Position numbers and translations under genes: made by a program. Below are positions 1 to 4,429 of a stretch of DNA of 5,797 nt, piece by piece. The DNA is from GCA-2688775 sp964524225. GTDB lineage: Archaea > Nanobdellota > Nanobdellia > Woesearchaeales > GW2011-AR4. Within the stretch, counting starts at the first letter, position 1. Each line of letters starts with the position of its first letter. The notes below the pieces were generated by a model that was not told the origin of the DNA, ran no database searches, and worked only from the letters and a program-made list of their open reading frames with translations. The stretch covers positions 1-5,797 of the forward strand of contig CAZGEW010000077.1 of the NCBI GenBank assembly GCA_964524225.1, given 5' to 3'.

Positions 1-121
1 GCAACAGGGCTTTTTGTATGCCCTTGATTAATTCATTTATCAGTTTCTCATCTACGAAAAGTGATTTTGCTATTTTGGATAGGGTGTTTTTAAATGAATC
101 GCTTAGTTTTTCGAGGACCAT
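1..121 (-). CDS. srp54: Signal recognition particle protein SRP54, N-terminal fragment
   Basis: The minus strand reads from an ATG at 121-119 for 40 codons and runs off the left edge. The translation starts MVLEKLSDSFKNTLSKIAKS and continues through VDEKLINELIKGIQKALL. This is the pattern of the N-terminal helical bundle (N domain) of SRP54/Ffh, where archaeal members begin MVLEKLG/S... and reach (V)DEK...I..IQ.ALL. SRP54 is the GTPase that binds signal sequences and 7S RNA and delivers ribosomes to the membrane receptor FtsY. The GTPase G domain and methionine-rich M domain lie outside the window. The start is supported by a TATA box about 26 nt upstream and no Shine-Dalgarno, consistent with a leaderless mRNA. 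FtsY has a related N domain but usually carries a long N-terminal extension, so SRP54 is preferred. Confidence 0.87.
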   Translation of the reverse strand, partial: MVLEKLSDSFKNTLSKIAKSLFVDEKLINELIKGIQKALL

Positions 122-128
122 TAAATAT

Positions 129-144
129 AGAAATAATTATTTCT
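129..144. repeat. 16-bp perfect palindrome between srp54 TATA box and start
   Basis: AGAAATAATTATTTCT is its own reverse complement. It fills the interval between the TATA box and the srp54 start codon, where a bound protein could block initiation. In such AT-rich DNA one palindrome of this length may occur by chance within a few windows this size, so its role as an operator is only a positional inference. Confidence 0.3.
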
Positions 145-153
145 TTTAAAAAG
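143..153 (-). promoter_or_regulatory. TATA box of srp54 (leaderless promoter)
   Basis: On the minus strand the sequence CTTTTTAAAAG is preceded by CCAAAC, a plausible BRE. Its centre is about 27 nt from the srp54 ATG, which would place transcription start on or next to the start codon. The element is nearly palindromic, so it could also serve a plus-strand transcript towards the ATG at 182. Confidence 0.55.
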
Positions 154-168
154 GTTTGGAAAATAGTT

Positions 169-313
169 TTAGAGTGCAAACATGCCAGTCATGTTCCAAT
201 GCTCTTCATCTTCATCTGGCTCATCATCCTCCGTATCATCTGGGTCAGGCTCTTTTCGTGGCGGCCATTCACTTGGAGGCGGAATTGGCGGCCGGATGGG
301 GTATGTTGGTGGA
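169..313 (-). CDS. Possible C-terminal fragment, Pro-rich and acidic tail (strand uncertain)
   Basis: One minus-strand frame is open from the N gap to a TAA at 171-169. It encodes about 47 residues: a proline-rich stretch (PIRPPIPPPSEWPPR), then an acidic run rich in Asp/Glu (PDPDDTEDDEPDEDEEHW), ending NMTGMFAL. It would be the tail of a gene just upstream of srp54, and its stop sits 47 nt before the srp54 start, leaving room for the srp54 promoter. Against it: beyond the gap the same frame shows no ATG, GTG or TTG before a TAG, so if the gap is truly 10 bases this reading has no start. It is mutually exclusive in practice with the plus-strand reading 182-355. No family recognised. Confidence 0.3.
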
Positions 314-355
314 NNNNNNNNNNATAAAGAGTATGAAAGAAGATTTAAGTACTAA
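182..355 (+). CDS. Possible small Ser/Gly-rich protein spanning the gap (alternative to the minus-strand frame)
   Basis: From an ATG at 182 the plus strand encodes MPVMFQC, then a serine-rich run (SSSSSGSSSSVSSGSGS) and a glycine-rich run (GGHSLGGGIGGRMGYVGG) up to the N gap. If the 10 Ns are a true length, the frame continues to a charged end, KEYERRFKY, and a TAA at 353-355, giving 57 residues. There is no Shine-Dalgarno. The TATA-like element at 143-153 could place a start a few nucleotides upstream. The Ser-to-Gly pattern resembles low-complexity tails more than a whole protein. The opposite strand reads an equally open Pro/acidic frame, so coding strand is undecided. Confidence 0.3.
   Translation: MPVMFQCSSSSSGSSSSVSSGSGSFRGGHSLGGGIGGRMGYVGGXXXXKEYERRFKY
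314..323. other. Assembly gap (10 Ns)
   Basis: Ten undetermined bases join a GC-rich low-complexity end to AT-rich sequence. The true length is unknown, so the join between srp54 and the regulator gene, and every reading frame crossing it, is unverified. Confidence 0.97.
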
Positions 356-366
356 AGAGATATTAT

Positions 367-1356
367 TTATTCAACAATATTTGTTTTCAGCATTTCATGA
401 TATGCTGGCATCCAACTCTCATAAATCATTATTAAATGCTCGTAGTTTCTTATTACATGAGGAAAACTTTTTCTTAAGTCGTTAATTATTTGGTTGAAAT
501 GTTGATAACTTCCTACTGCAAATTCAAATTCTACTTCCCATGGGGCTAGGCTTCTAATATAATATAAAGACTTTGAATGCCGTTTCATCCATTCAGAAAG
601 GCTTTTTTCATCTTGTTCAGATAATTTTCTAAAATAGATGATAGCTTTAAAAAATTCTAATCCTAATTTGTTAAAGTCAACAGCAATTCTATAATTTAGG
701 ATAATCTTTTTTTCTTCGAGTTTTCTTATTCTGCCTCTTACAATCTCGATAGTAGAATTTACTCTTCTAGCCAATTCCATTATTGGAATTCTAGCCTCAT
801 TCGCTAAAATTGTTAATATTTTGTAATCTAGTTCGTCTATCTTGTTATCAACAATATCTCCTCCAAAAACTACACTTTGGGAGTCTTTATCATTAATAAA
901 AAACTTTTTGCTGTACTGAGTCGTATCAACCATTGTTCCTAGGACTTTACTTATAATTATATGTTCCCATTTTGAAAGTAAAAAATTTATTTTTTCATAG
1001 TATTCAACAATACTTTTTGAAAGAATTGCAAAAACACAATCAAAGACACCATCAGAAATTCCCATCCAATATATATCTTTGTTTTGCTTTAATTCCTCAA
1101 AAAATTTTTCCCTTTCATCAGGTATATTTTGAAGTTTAAGATAAACTTTAAACATATAAAATCCCAATTTGTTTGGATTAATGGAAGTAATAAACTTATG
1201 AATTATCCCATTTTTTTGATGTTGTTGAATTCTATATTTTACTACCTCCCTTGATTTGTGTACTTTTTTAGCCAAAACAGAATTTGGAATTCTACAATTT
1301 TTATCTAGCTCAGTTAAAATTTTCCTATCGGTAATATCTAGTTGTATTTTGTCCAT
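367..1356 (-). CDS. Tandem Lrp/AsnC-type transcriptional regulator (two wHTH plus two RAM-like domains)
   Basis: This 329-aa protein is an internal duplication of the Lrp/AsnC architecture. Unit one has a winged helix-turn-helix at about residues 5-60 (LDITDRKILTELDKNCRIPN, then LAKKVHKSREVVKYRI) and a RAM-like ligand/dimerisation domain at about 62-155 with ISDGVFDCVFAI. Unit two repeats this at about 172-228 (LDYKILTILANEARIP, LARRVNSTIEIVRGRIRKLE) and about 230-320 (LAPWEVEFEFAV). Both wHTHs are followed by the same signature: INPNKLGFYMFKVYL in unit one and VDFNKLGLEFFKAII in unit two. Typical Lrp proteins have one unit (about 150 aa) and dimerise, so this chain probably folds as a covalent pseudo-dimer. 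It likely binds DNA and represses or activates in response to a small molecule, unknown here. Start: first ATG, with a consensus TATA box about 28 nt upstream and no Shine-Dalgarno. It is divergent from vapBC, and its own promoter carries a dyad (1359-1410). No metabolic target gene is adjacent. Confidence 0.85.
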   Translation of the reverse strand: MDKIQLDITDRKILTELDKNCRIPNSVLAKKVHKSREVVKYRIQQHQKNGIIHKFITSINPNKLGFYMFKVYLKLQNIPDEREKFFEELKQNKDIYWMGISDGVFDCVFAILSKSIVEYYEKINFLLSKWEHIIISKVLGTMVDTTQYSKKFFINDKDSQSVVFGGDIVDNKIDELDYKILTILANEARIPIMELARRVNSTIEIVRGRIRKLEEKKIILNYRIAVDFNKLGLEFFKAIIYFRKLSEQDEKSLSEWMKRHSKSLYYIRSLAPWEVEFEFAVGSYQHFNQIINDLRKSFPHVIRNYEHLIMIYESWMPAYHEMLKTNIVE

Positions 1357-1358
1357 TA

Positions 1359-1410
1359 TTTTAACCAGAATATGTTTTAATATATAAATATTTGCATAAT
1401 ATGGTTAAAA
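1359..1410. promoter_or_regulatory. Imperfect inverted repeat centred on the regulator's TATA box; candidate autoregulatory operator
   Basis: Arms TTTTAACCAGAATATG (1359-1374) and CATAATATGGTTAAAA (1395-1410) pair at 14 of 16 positions, with the outer 9 bp perfect. The 20-bp spacer contains the TATA box, and the dyad axis at 1384.5 coincides with the centre of TTTATATA (1381-1388). The left arm covers the start region, the right arm the BRE side. Such a layout fits binding by the two wHTH units of the adjacent protein (inference). In 30% GC DNA an inverted repeat this good is not rare by chance; the centring is the stronger point. Confidence 0.45.
1381..1393 (-). promoter_or_regulatory. BRE/TATA promoter of the tandem Lrp gene
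   Basis: On the minus strand, AAATATTTATATA contains an AAATA BRE-like segment and a TTTATATA box (1388-1381). The box is centred about 28 nt before the ATG, predicting transcription start within a few bases of the start codon (a leaderless or nearly leaderless mRNA). Confidence 0.7.
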
Positions 1411-1442
1411 ATTAATAAAAAATTTATAAGAAATAAACAGAA

Positions 1443-1455
1443 AAATATTTATATA
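1443..1455 (+). promoter_or_regulatory. BRE/TATA promoter of vapBC
   Basis: AAATATTTATATA is identical over 13 bases to the promoter core of the divergent regulator gene. TTTATATA at 1448-1455 is centred about 26 nt before the vapB ATG at 1478, so the transcript is predicted to be leaderless; no Shine-Dalgarno precedes vapB. Confidence 0.7.
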
Positions 1456-1469
1456 ACATTAAGTTATAT
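1451..1469. promoter_or_regulatory. Candidate VapB/VapBC operator dyad
   Basis: ATATAAC-ATTAA-GTTATAT is a perfect 7-bp inverted repeat with a 5-bp spacer. It overlaps the downstream half of the vapB TATA box and reaches close to the start site. Known type II toxin-antitoxin operons are repressed by the antitoxin binding palindromes at this position. That this dyad is the operator is inference, and short AT-rich dyads are common by chance. Confidence 0.45.
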
Positions 1470-1477
1470 TTTATAAT

Positions 1478-1684
1478 ATGGAAAGTATAACTAAATTAAG
1501 GAAAGTTGGAGGTTCTCTAGTAGCGACAGTTCCAAGGAAGCTTATTGAATTAGAAGGACTTATGGTAGGACAATCTGTTGTGATTAAGATTGAAAAGCTT
1601 AAGAAAAGCTTCCTTGGTGCTGCAAAAGGCATCGGCTCTTTTACAAAAGAAGATGAGAAATGGATGGAAGGTAGAAATGACTAA
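1478..1684 (+). CDS. vapB: VapB antitoxin, AbrB/SpoVT (swapped-hairpin) type
   Basis: This 68-aa protein has an N-terminal AbrB-type DNA-binding domain at about residues 1-43, seen as KLRKVGGSLVATVPRKLIE followed by LMVGQSVVIKIEK. The C-terminal tail (about 44-68) reads FLGAAKGIGSFTKEDEKWME, which matches the G..KGIG.FT.ED segment of archaeal AbrB-type VapB antitoxins that wraps around the VapC toxin. It neutralises VapC and, by family precedent, represses its own promoter. It has the typical antitoxin length and sits directly before vapC, overlapping it by 8 bp (stop TAA at 1682-1684, vapC ATG at 1677). The start ATG is set by a well-placed TATA box about 26 nt upstream and lacks a Shine-Dalgarno. 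A 12-bp inverted repeat lies inside the gene. Confidence 0.9.
   Translation: MESITKLRKVGGSLVATVPRKLIELEGLMVGQSVVIKIEKLKKSFLGAAKGIGSFTKEDEKWMEGRND
1532..1617. repeat. Perfect 12-bp inverted repeat inside vapB
   Basis: CCAAGGAAGCTT (1532-1543) and AAGCTTCCTTGG (1606-1617) are exact reverse complements, separated by 62 bases. In the vapBC mRNA they could form a long-range stem upstream of the vapC start at 1677. The arms encode parts of PRKL and KSFLG, so codon constraint may be the only cause. Confidence 0.4.
1666..1672 (+). promoter_or_regulatory. Shine-Dalgarno of vapC, inside vapB
   Basis: GGAAGGT ends 4 nt before the ATG at 1677-1679. It fixes the vapC start there rather than at the in-frame upstream ATG at 1590, which would add 29 residues lying within vapB and break the usual N-terminal PIN motif position. 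Confidence 0.65.
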
Positions 1685-2063
1685 GTTTGTTGTAGATGCC
1701 TATATTTGGGTAGAATATCTCGAAGGTTCAGAAAGAGGAATAAAAGCTGGAGAAATTATAGAAGATAAGTCAAATGAGCTTTTTACTTCTTCTGCAACTG
1801 TTGCAGAAATTATCAGCAAGTTTTTAAGAATGGATAAAGATGTTAATATTGCTATGGACTGCATGAGTAGTATGTCTAATGTAATAAGCATTACAGAAGA
1901 AATTGCCCATTTAGCAGGCTACATCCATTTTGAAGCCAAAAAGAAAAGCAAAGAATTTGGTATGCTTGATGCATTTGTAGCTGCAACTGCAAAGAAAATT
2001 GGTGCAAAGATACTGACAGGCGACAAGGATTTTAAGCATTTTAAAGAAGCTGTGTTTATATAA
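1677..2063 (+). CDS. vapC: VapC toxin, PIN-domain ribonuclease
   Basis: This 128-aa protein has the size and motif order of VapC. The N-terminal strand MTKFVVDAYIW carries the first catalytic Asp (D7). TVAEIISK gives the conserved Glu (E44), GMLDAFVAATA gives D98, and ILTGDKDF gives D116. These four acidic residues form the Mg/Mn site of PIN nucleases. VapC toxins cleave RNA, often tRNA or rRNA loops, when freed from VapB; the target here cannot be told from sequence. All catalytic acids are present, so it is probably active. The gene overlaps vapB by 8 bp and has a Shine-Dalgarno 4 nt upstream, implying coupled translation from the vapB promoter. A longer in-frame start at 1590 is rejected because D7 would move to position 36. 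Confidence 0.92.
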   Translation: MTKFVVDAYIWVEYLEGSERGIKAGEIIEDKSNELFTSSATVAEIISKFLRMDKDVNIAMDCMSSMSNVISITEEIAHLAGYIHFEAKKKSKEFGMLDAFVAATAKKIGAKILTGDKDFKHFKEAVFI

Positions 2064-2067
2064 AGAC

Positions 2068-2106
2068 ATTTTTAGCCATTATTTGTATTATTATAATTAT
2101 TTTTCT
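2068..2106 (+). terminator. T-rich stretch after vapC, possible archaeal terminator
   Basis: Just past the vapC stop the plus strand carries several short T runs (TTTTT near 2070 and 2099-2103) with no stem-loop. Archaeal RNA polymerase can terminate on T-runs alone. The next gene has its own promoter about 70 nt from the vapC stop, which fits a transcript end here. Confidence 0.3.
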
Positions 2107-2134
2107 ATAAAGCGGTTAAAAATTGAGAGAAAGA

Positions 2135-2143
2135 TTAATATAC
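2135..2143 (+). promoter_or_regulatory. TATA-like box of the 2179 gene
   Basis: TTAATATAC is centred about 40 nt before the ATG at 2179. Start about 25 nt downstream would give a short leader of about 15 nt, just enough to hold the Shine-Dalgarno at 2169. This differs from the leaderless layout of the other genes here. Confidence 0.45.
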
Positions 2144-2168
2144 TTATTAAAAAATAATATTACTATGT

Positions 2169-2174
2169 GGTGAT
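2169..2174 (+). promoter_or_regulatory. Shine-Dalgarno GGTGAT deciding the 2179 start
   Basis: GGTGAT is the classic archaeal ribosome binding motif and lies 4 nt before the ATG at 2179. It overlaps the alternative in-frame GTG starts at 2167 and 2170, which are therefore unlikely to be used. Confidence 0.65.
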
Positions 2175-2178
2175 AAAA

Positions 2179-2703
2179 ATGTTACAAAAATCACTTGAAG
2201 AAAAGATTGAAAGATTGAATGCAATGAACCCTTTACTTGCTGAAGAAGTCAAAAGGGCCAAAGAAGAGAGATATTGGTCTATTGCAGACATAATCTATTT
2301 TGAAACTGCCAATTACGAAGGAGTAGCTACATTAAGAGCGGAAAAGGGAGGAGGCTATACTGATGGAATTTATCATATTACGCCATTTAATTTTAGTGAT
2401 GTAAGTATCATTTATAAACCAAAATTAAGCAATAAAATTGGTTACATATTTACATCTGATGGTGAAGACGAATGGTGCAGCGAATGGTACAGGTTCTATG
2501 GCAGAGGAAGTCCTGATGTGAAAAAAGTAGATGCAGTAAAATCCGATGATGATTACAAAAAAGATACTGTTAATATAACAGGATTTAGAACTGTGTTTAA
2601 TCCAATCTCGAACAAAGAAGTAGAAGTTCATGATACATGGAAATTTGATCTTGCTAGAGGAATATTCAAGCGTTATAGAAAATCCCCAAATGTTTGGGCT
2701 TAA
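2179..2703 (+). CDS. Uncharacterised 174-aa protein
   Basis: I do not recognise a family. The first 30 residues (LEEKIERLNAMNPLLAEEVKRAKEER) are charged and likely helical, possibly a short coiled coil. The rest alternates short hydrophobic strands and loops rich in Gly, Asp and aromatics, such as IADIIYFETANYEGVATL, GGGYTDGIYHI, KIGYIFTSDGEDEWCSEWYRFYG and VNITGFRTVF, suggesting a mainly beta domain. It has one cysteine (C100), no signal peptide and no transmembrane segment, so it is probably cytosolic. The end is basic (FKRYRKSPNVWA). The ATG at 2179 is preferred over GTG at 2167 because GGTGAT sits 4 nt before it. It follows vapC by 115 bp with its own promoter. An open frame without a good start follows 8 bp after its stop, and the two may derive from one longer gene or a two-gene unit. 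Confidence 0.6.
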   Translation: MLQKSLEEKIERLNAMNPLLAEEVKRAKEERYWSIADIIYFETANYEGVATLRAEKGGGYTDGIYHITPFNFSDVSIIYKPKLSNKIGYIFTSDGEDEWCSEWYRFYGRGSPDVKKVDAVKSDDDYKKDTVNITGFRTVFNPISNKEVEVHDTWKFDLARGIFKRYRKSPNVWA

Positions 2704-2711
2704 TATCATAA

Positions 2712-3143
2712 GAAGACACACAAATAGTCCGTGAAGATGCGAGAAGACAAAAAACTGAAAAATTCTACTCTGCGAAGCCTGAAGAGAAAGATTATGAGCA
2801 TGTAAGACTCCTGCCAAAACTAAGGAAATACGTTGAAGATGGTGATGAAGAAAATCAGCCTTTAGGTGTAAAAATTGTAGAAGAATCTTATATAAGAAAA
2901 ATACCAGCGTTAATAGTAACTAACGAATTGGGTCATGGAAATGTAGGTCTTCCTCTTTTGCGAGATGCTGAAGAAAGAATTGTTAATAAAGTTGGTGTAA
3001 GGCATAAAAGTGAAGGTAAGTCTTATGATATTTTATATTCTGTGCTTAATTCAGTCTTCTCTTTAAAAAATACCCCTGAGTCGTGGATGGATATATATGT
3101 TTCATTGGTTATATGTAGTTATGACTGGAACTGGTTAGAATAG
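2712..3143 (+). pseudogene. Open frame of 143 codons without a proper start; decayed or mis-assembled gene
   Basis: After an in-frame TAA at 2709-2711 the frame stays open to a TAG at 3141-3143. It reads like real protein throughout: IVREDARRQKTEKFYSAK, YEHVRLLPKLRKYVEDGDEE, ALIVTNELGHGNVGLPLL, YDILYSVLNSVFSL and a Trp-rich end, YDWNWLE. Yet its first 72 codons hold no in-frame ATG, GTG or TTG. The earliest canonical candidate is a TTG at 2928, which would give only 71 residues and has no Shine-Dalgarno, although CTTATATAAG at 2886-2895 resembles a TATA box for it. A single frameshift cannot join it to the gene ending at 2703, because that frame stops before this one opens. Best reading: a 5'-damaged gene, or sequence errors near 2700-2755 (six A's at 2749-2754). 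No family recognised. Confidence 0.45.
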
Positions 3144-3210
3144 TATGTAGTATAAGTAAACAAATTAATTTAATCATTATATGAACACTAAGTTAGTTAT
3201 ATAACTCTTA
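3144..3210. other. Short convergent intergenic spacer
   Basis: This 67-bp AT-rich spacer lies between a plus-strand frame and the minus-strand PLP gene, which converge on it. It contains the perfect 12-bp palindrome AGTTATATAACT at 3195-3206. No promoter or RNA gene is expected here, and none was seen; termination of both transcripts in it is plausible but not marked by a clear signal. Confidence 0.5.
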
Positions 3211-4395
3211 TTAAGCCAGTATCCTCCCATTTCCAGTATTCACAATCAAAACTCTAGTTGAGGGACTTATAGAAATCTTTGCTCTTTGTCTAACATTCTC
3301 ATCTAGAAAAACTAATCCAGCAGATCCACTTATTTCAGAATTTATACCTGCTTTTTTTGCGAGCTTGTTTGCTTCTAGAAATTCGTTATTATTTGCTGCT
3401 AAGAAATTTATATTAGGCTGTTTTGTCATTTTTTCCATGTAATATATAGGCGTTACTAGCGCACTTGCTTTGCTGTTTTTGATTTTGTCGAAATCAACAA
3501 CTATATTTTTAGAACCCAAAGGATGGGCATCAATCGGTACAATTCCAAGGAAATTAGGTTGCCTTTTTCCTAAGAAACCTGACCATAATCCATAAATAAG
3601 CTCCCCACTTCCAACGGGGCATGCAACATAATCATAATATTCCAAATTCTCTGCAAGATCCTTATAGAGAATAAATTTTCTTACTGAATCTGGCATATCG
3701 TACCATCCGTATCTTGTTAATACATAAAAATCTGTTATATTAACATTATTCTTAAATTCGTATTCAAATCTTTCATCATTGCTTCTAATCTCCCTTAATT
3801 TTTTATCGTCGTAAATCAGCTCTAACATAGGAATTTCTGCAGGTACATATCCTTTTTCCAAATCAGTTTTTACTATCTTTACATTTTCTGATTTAAATTT
3901 ATGTAGGCTGGTATCATCAAATGATTTATTTATGATTATTACAAGTTGTTGTTTCATTTTAAGGTCTTTCATTGCCTTTATCAAAGAGTATGCATAATTT
4001 CCTGCTGATATTACACACAATCTTTTTGCTTGTTTTACAAGAGGTATATTCAAAATAGTAAGCGCTTTTATATATTTATGAGTGCCTGATCTTGTAGTAG
4101 AAAAATCAAGAACATTAATGTGACAACCTAATTTTGAGCTTAGAAAATTACTGAAGTATAACAATACTGAATATTTTAAAACCTTTACCGGTTGAGGATT
4201 TTTTAGAACATTTATGAGTGTTAATAACTCATTAATATCTATTTCTTCCGTTTCAAATCCAAACTCATTCTTAAAATCGTCGTCTTGAAGAAAAGCACTA
4301 AAATCCTTTAAAAACAATTTATCATTTATCTCACCATTAATAAAAGCTCTCACGAAGGAATATGTTTTAAGTATACCTATTTTTGTATAATCCAT
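3211..4395 (-). CDS. Divergent fold-type-II PLP-dependent enzyme (threonine synthase/tryptophan synthase-beta superfamily)
   Basis: This 394-aa protein carries the landmarks of fold-type-II PLP enzymes in the right order. TTRSGTHKYIKAL (residues about 100-112) matches the TGSFKDR-type motif, making K107 the likely Schiff-base lysine. ISAGNYAYSL (129-138) is the S(S/A)GN loop that contacts PLP. CPVGSGELIYGLWSG (259-273) is the glycine-rich phosphate-binding loop. EISGSAGLVFL (354-364) matches the E.SGAA.A segment, and NTGNGRI near the C-terminus matches the terminal TG.G that meets the pyridine ring. Family members catalyse beta- or gamma-replacement or elimination on amino acids, such as threonine synthase. 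Here the usual N-terminal threonine synthase motifs (Y.L.EG.TPL) are absent and the first 90 residues look unrelated, so the substrate is unknown. It follows pgk by 34 nt on the same strand but has its own TATA-like box. The ATG at 4395 lacks a Shine-Dalgarno. Confidence 0.78.
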   Translation of the reverse strand: MDYTKIGILKTYSFVRAFINGEINDKLFLKDFSAFLQDDDFKNEFGFETEEIDINELLTLINVLKNPQPVKVLKYSVLLYFSNFLSSKLGCHINVLDFSTTRSGTHKYIKALTILNIPLVKQAKRLCVISAGNYAYSLIKAMKDLKMKQQLVIIINKSFDDTSLHKFKSENVKIVKTDLEKGYVPAEIPMLELIYDDKKLREIRSNDERFEYEFKNNVNITDFYVLTRYGWYDMPDSVRKFILYKDLAENLEYYDYVACPVGSGELIYGLWSGFLGKRQPNFLGIVPIDAHPLGSKNIVVDFDKIKNSKASALVTPIYYMEKMTKQPNINFLAANNNEFLEANKLAKKAGINSEISGSAGLVFLDENVRQRAKISISPSTRVLIVNTGNGRILA

Positions 4396-4419
4396 AAGAT
4401 AAAAAATAAATGTTTTGTG

Positions 4420-4427
4420 TTAATAAA
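4420..4427 (-). promoter_or_regulatory. TATA-like box of the PLP enzyme gene
   Basis: TTTATTAA, preceded by AAAA, lies immediately after the pgk stop codon (4432-4430) and is centred about 28 nt before the ATG at 4395. Spacing predicts a nearly leaderless transcript, so the gene need not depend on pgk transcription. Confidence 0.5.
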
Positions 4428-4429
4428 TT

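Noticed and set aside
94..327. Plus-strand frame encoding a hydrophobic, membrane-like 70-residue peptide
   Set aside because: It overlaps the srp54 5' end antisense and its promoter. The hydrophobic residues come from C/T-rich codons of the low-complexity patch read in a shifted frame.
331..485. Plus-strand frame after the gap (MKEDLSTKEILF...)
   Set aside because: It mostly lies antisense to the 3' end of the well-supported Lrp-type gene and shows no motif.
367..1356. Siroheme decarboxylase (AhbA/AhbB-like), which also uses an AsnC-type fold in pairs
   Set aside because: No heme or siroheme pathway gene is nearby and both wHTH domains look intact for DNA binding; a regulator is the simpler reading, though the fold alone cannot exclude it.
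1590..1676. Longer VapC start at the ATG at 1590
   Set aside because: It would add 29 lysine-rich residues read from within vapB; the PIN motif FVVDAY belongs at the extreme N-terminus and a Shine-Dalgarno precedes the ATG at 1677.
1443..2063. vapBC carried by a mobile element
   Set aside because: No transposase, integrase, flanking direct repeats or target-site duplication was seen around it.
2114..2124. GGTTAAAAATT repeated from 1403-1413, considered as a shared operator upstream of the 2179 gene
   Set aside because: Eleven-base AT-rich matches are expected many times in a window of this composition, and the second copy has no partner arm.
2749..2755. AAAAAAC as a programmed -1 frameshift heptamer
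   Set aside because: The canonical A_AAA_AAC phase does not match the frame arriving from 2731; only simple slippage or an indel in the A run would connect the frames, so it is kept as a possibility in a finding and not annotated.
2425..2817. Minus-strand open frame of about 130 codons
   Set aside because: It runs antisense through the 2179 gene, has Cys/Phe/Ser-rich composition typical of antisense shadows, and no promoter or motif.
3195..3206. Palindrome AGTTATATAACT sharing GTTATAT/ATATAAC with the vapB dyad, considered as a second VapB site
   Set aside because: Twelve-base palindromes are expected several times by chance in DNA this AT-rich, and this one lies between gene 3' ends, not at a promoter.
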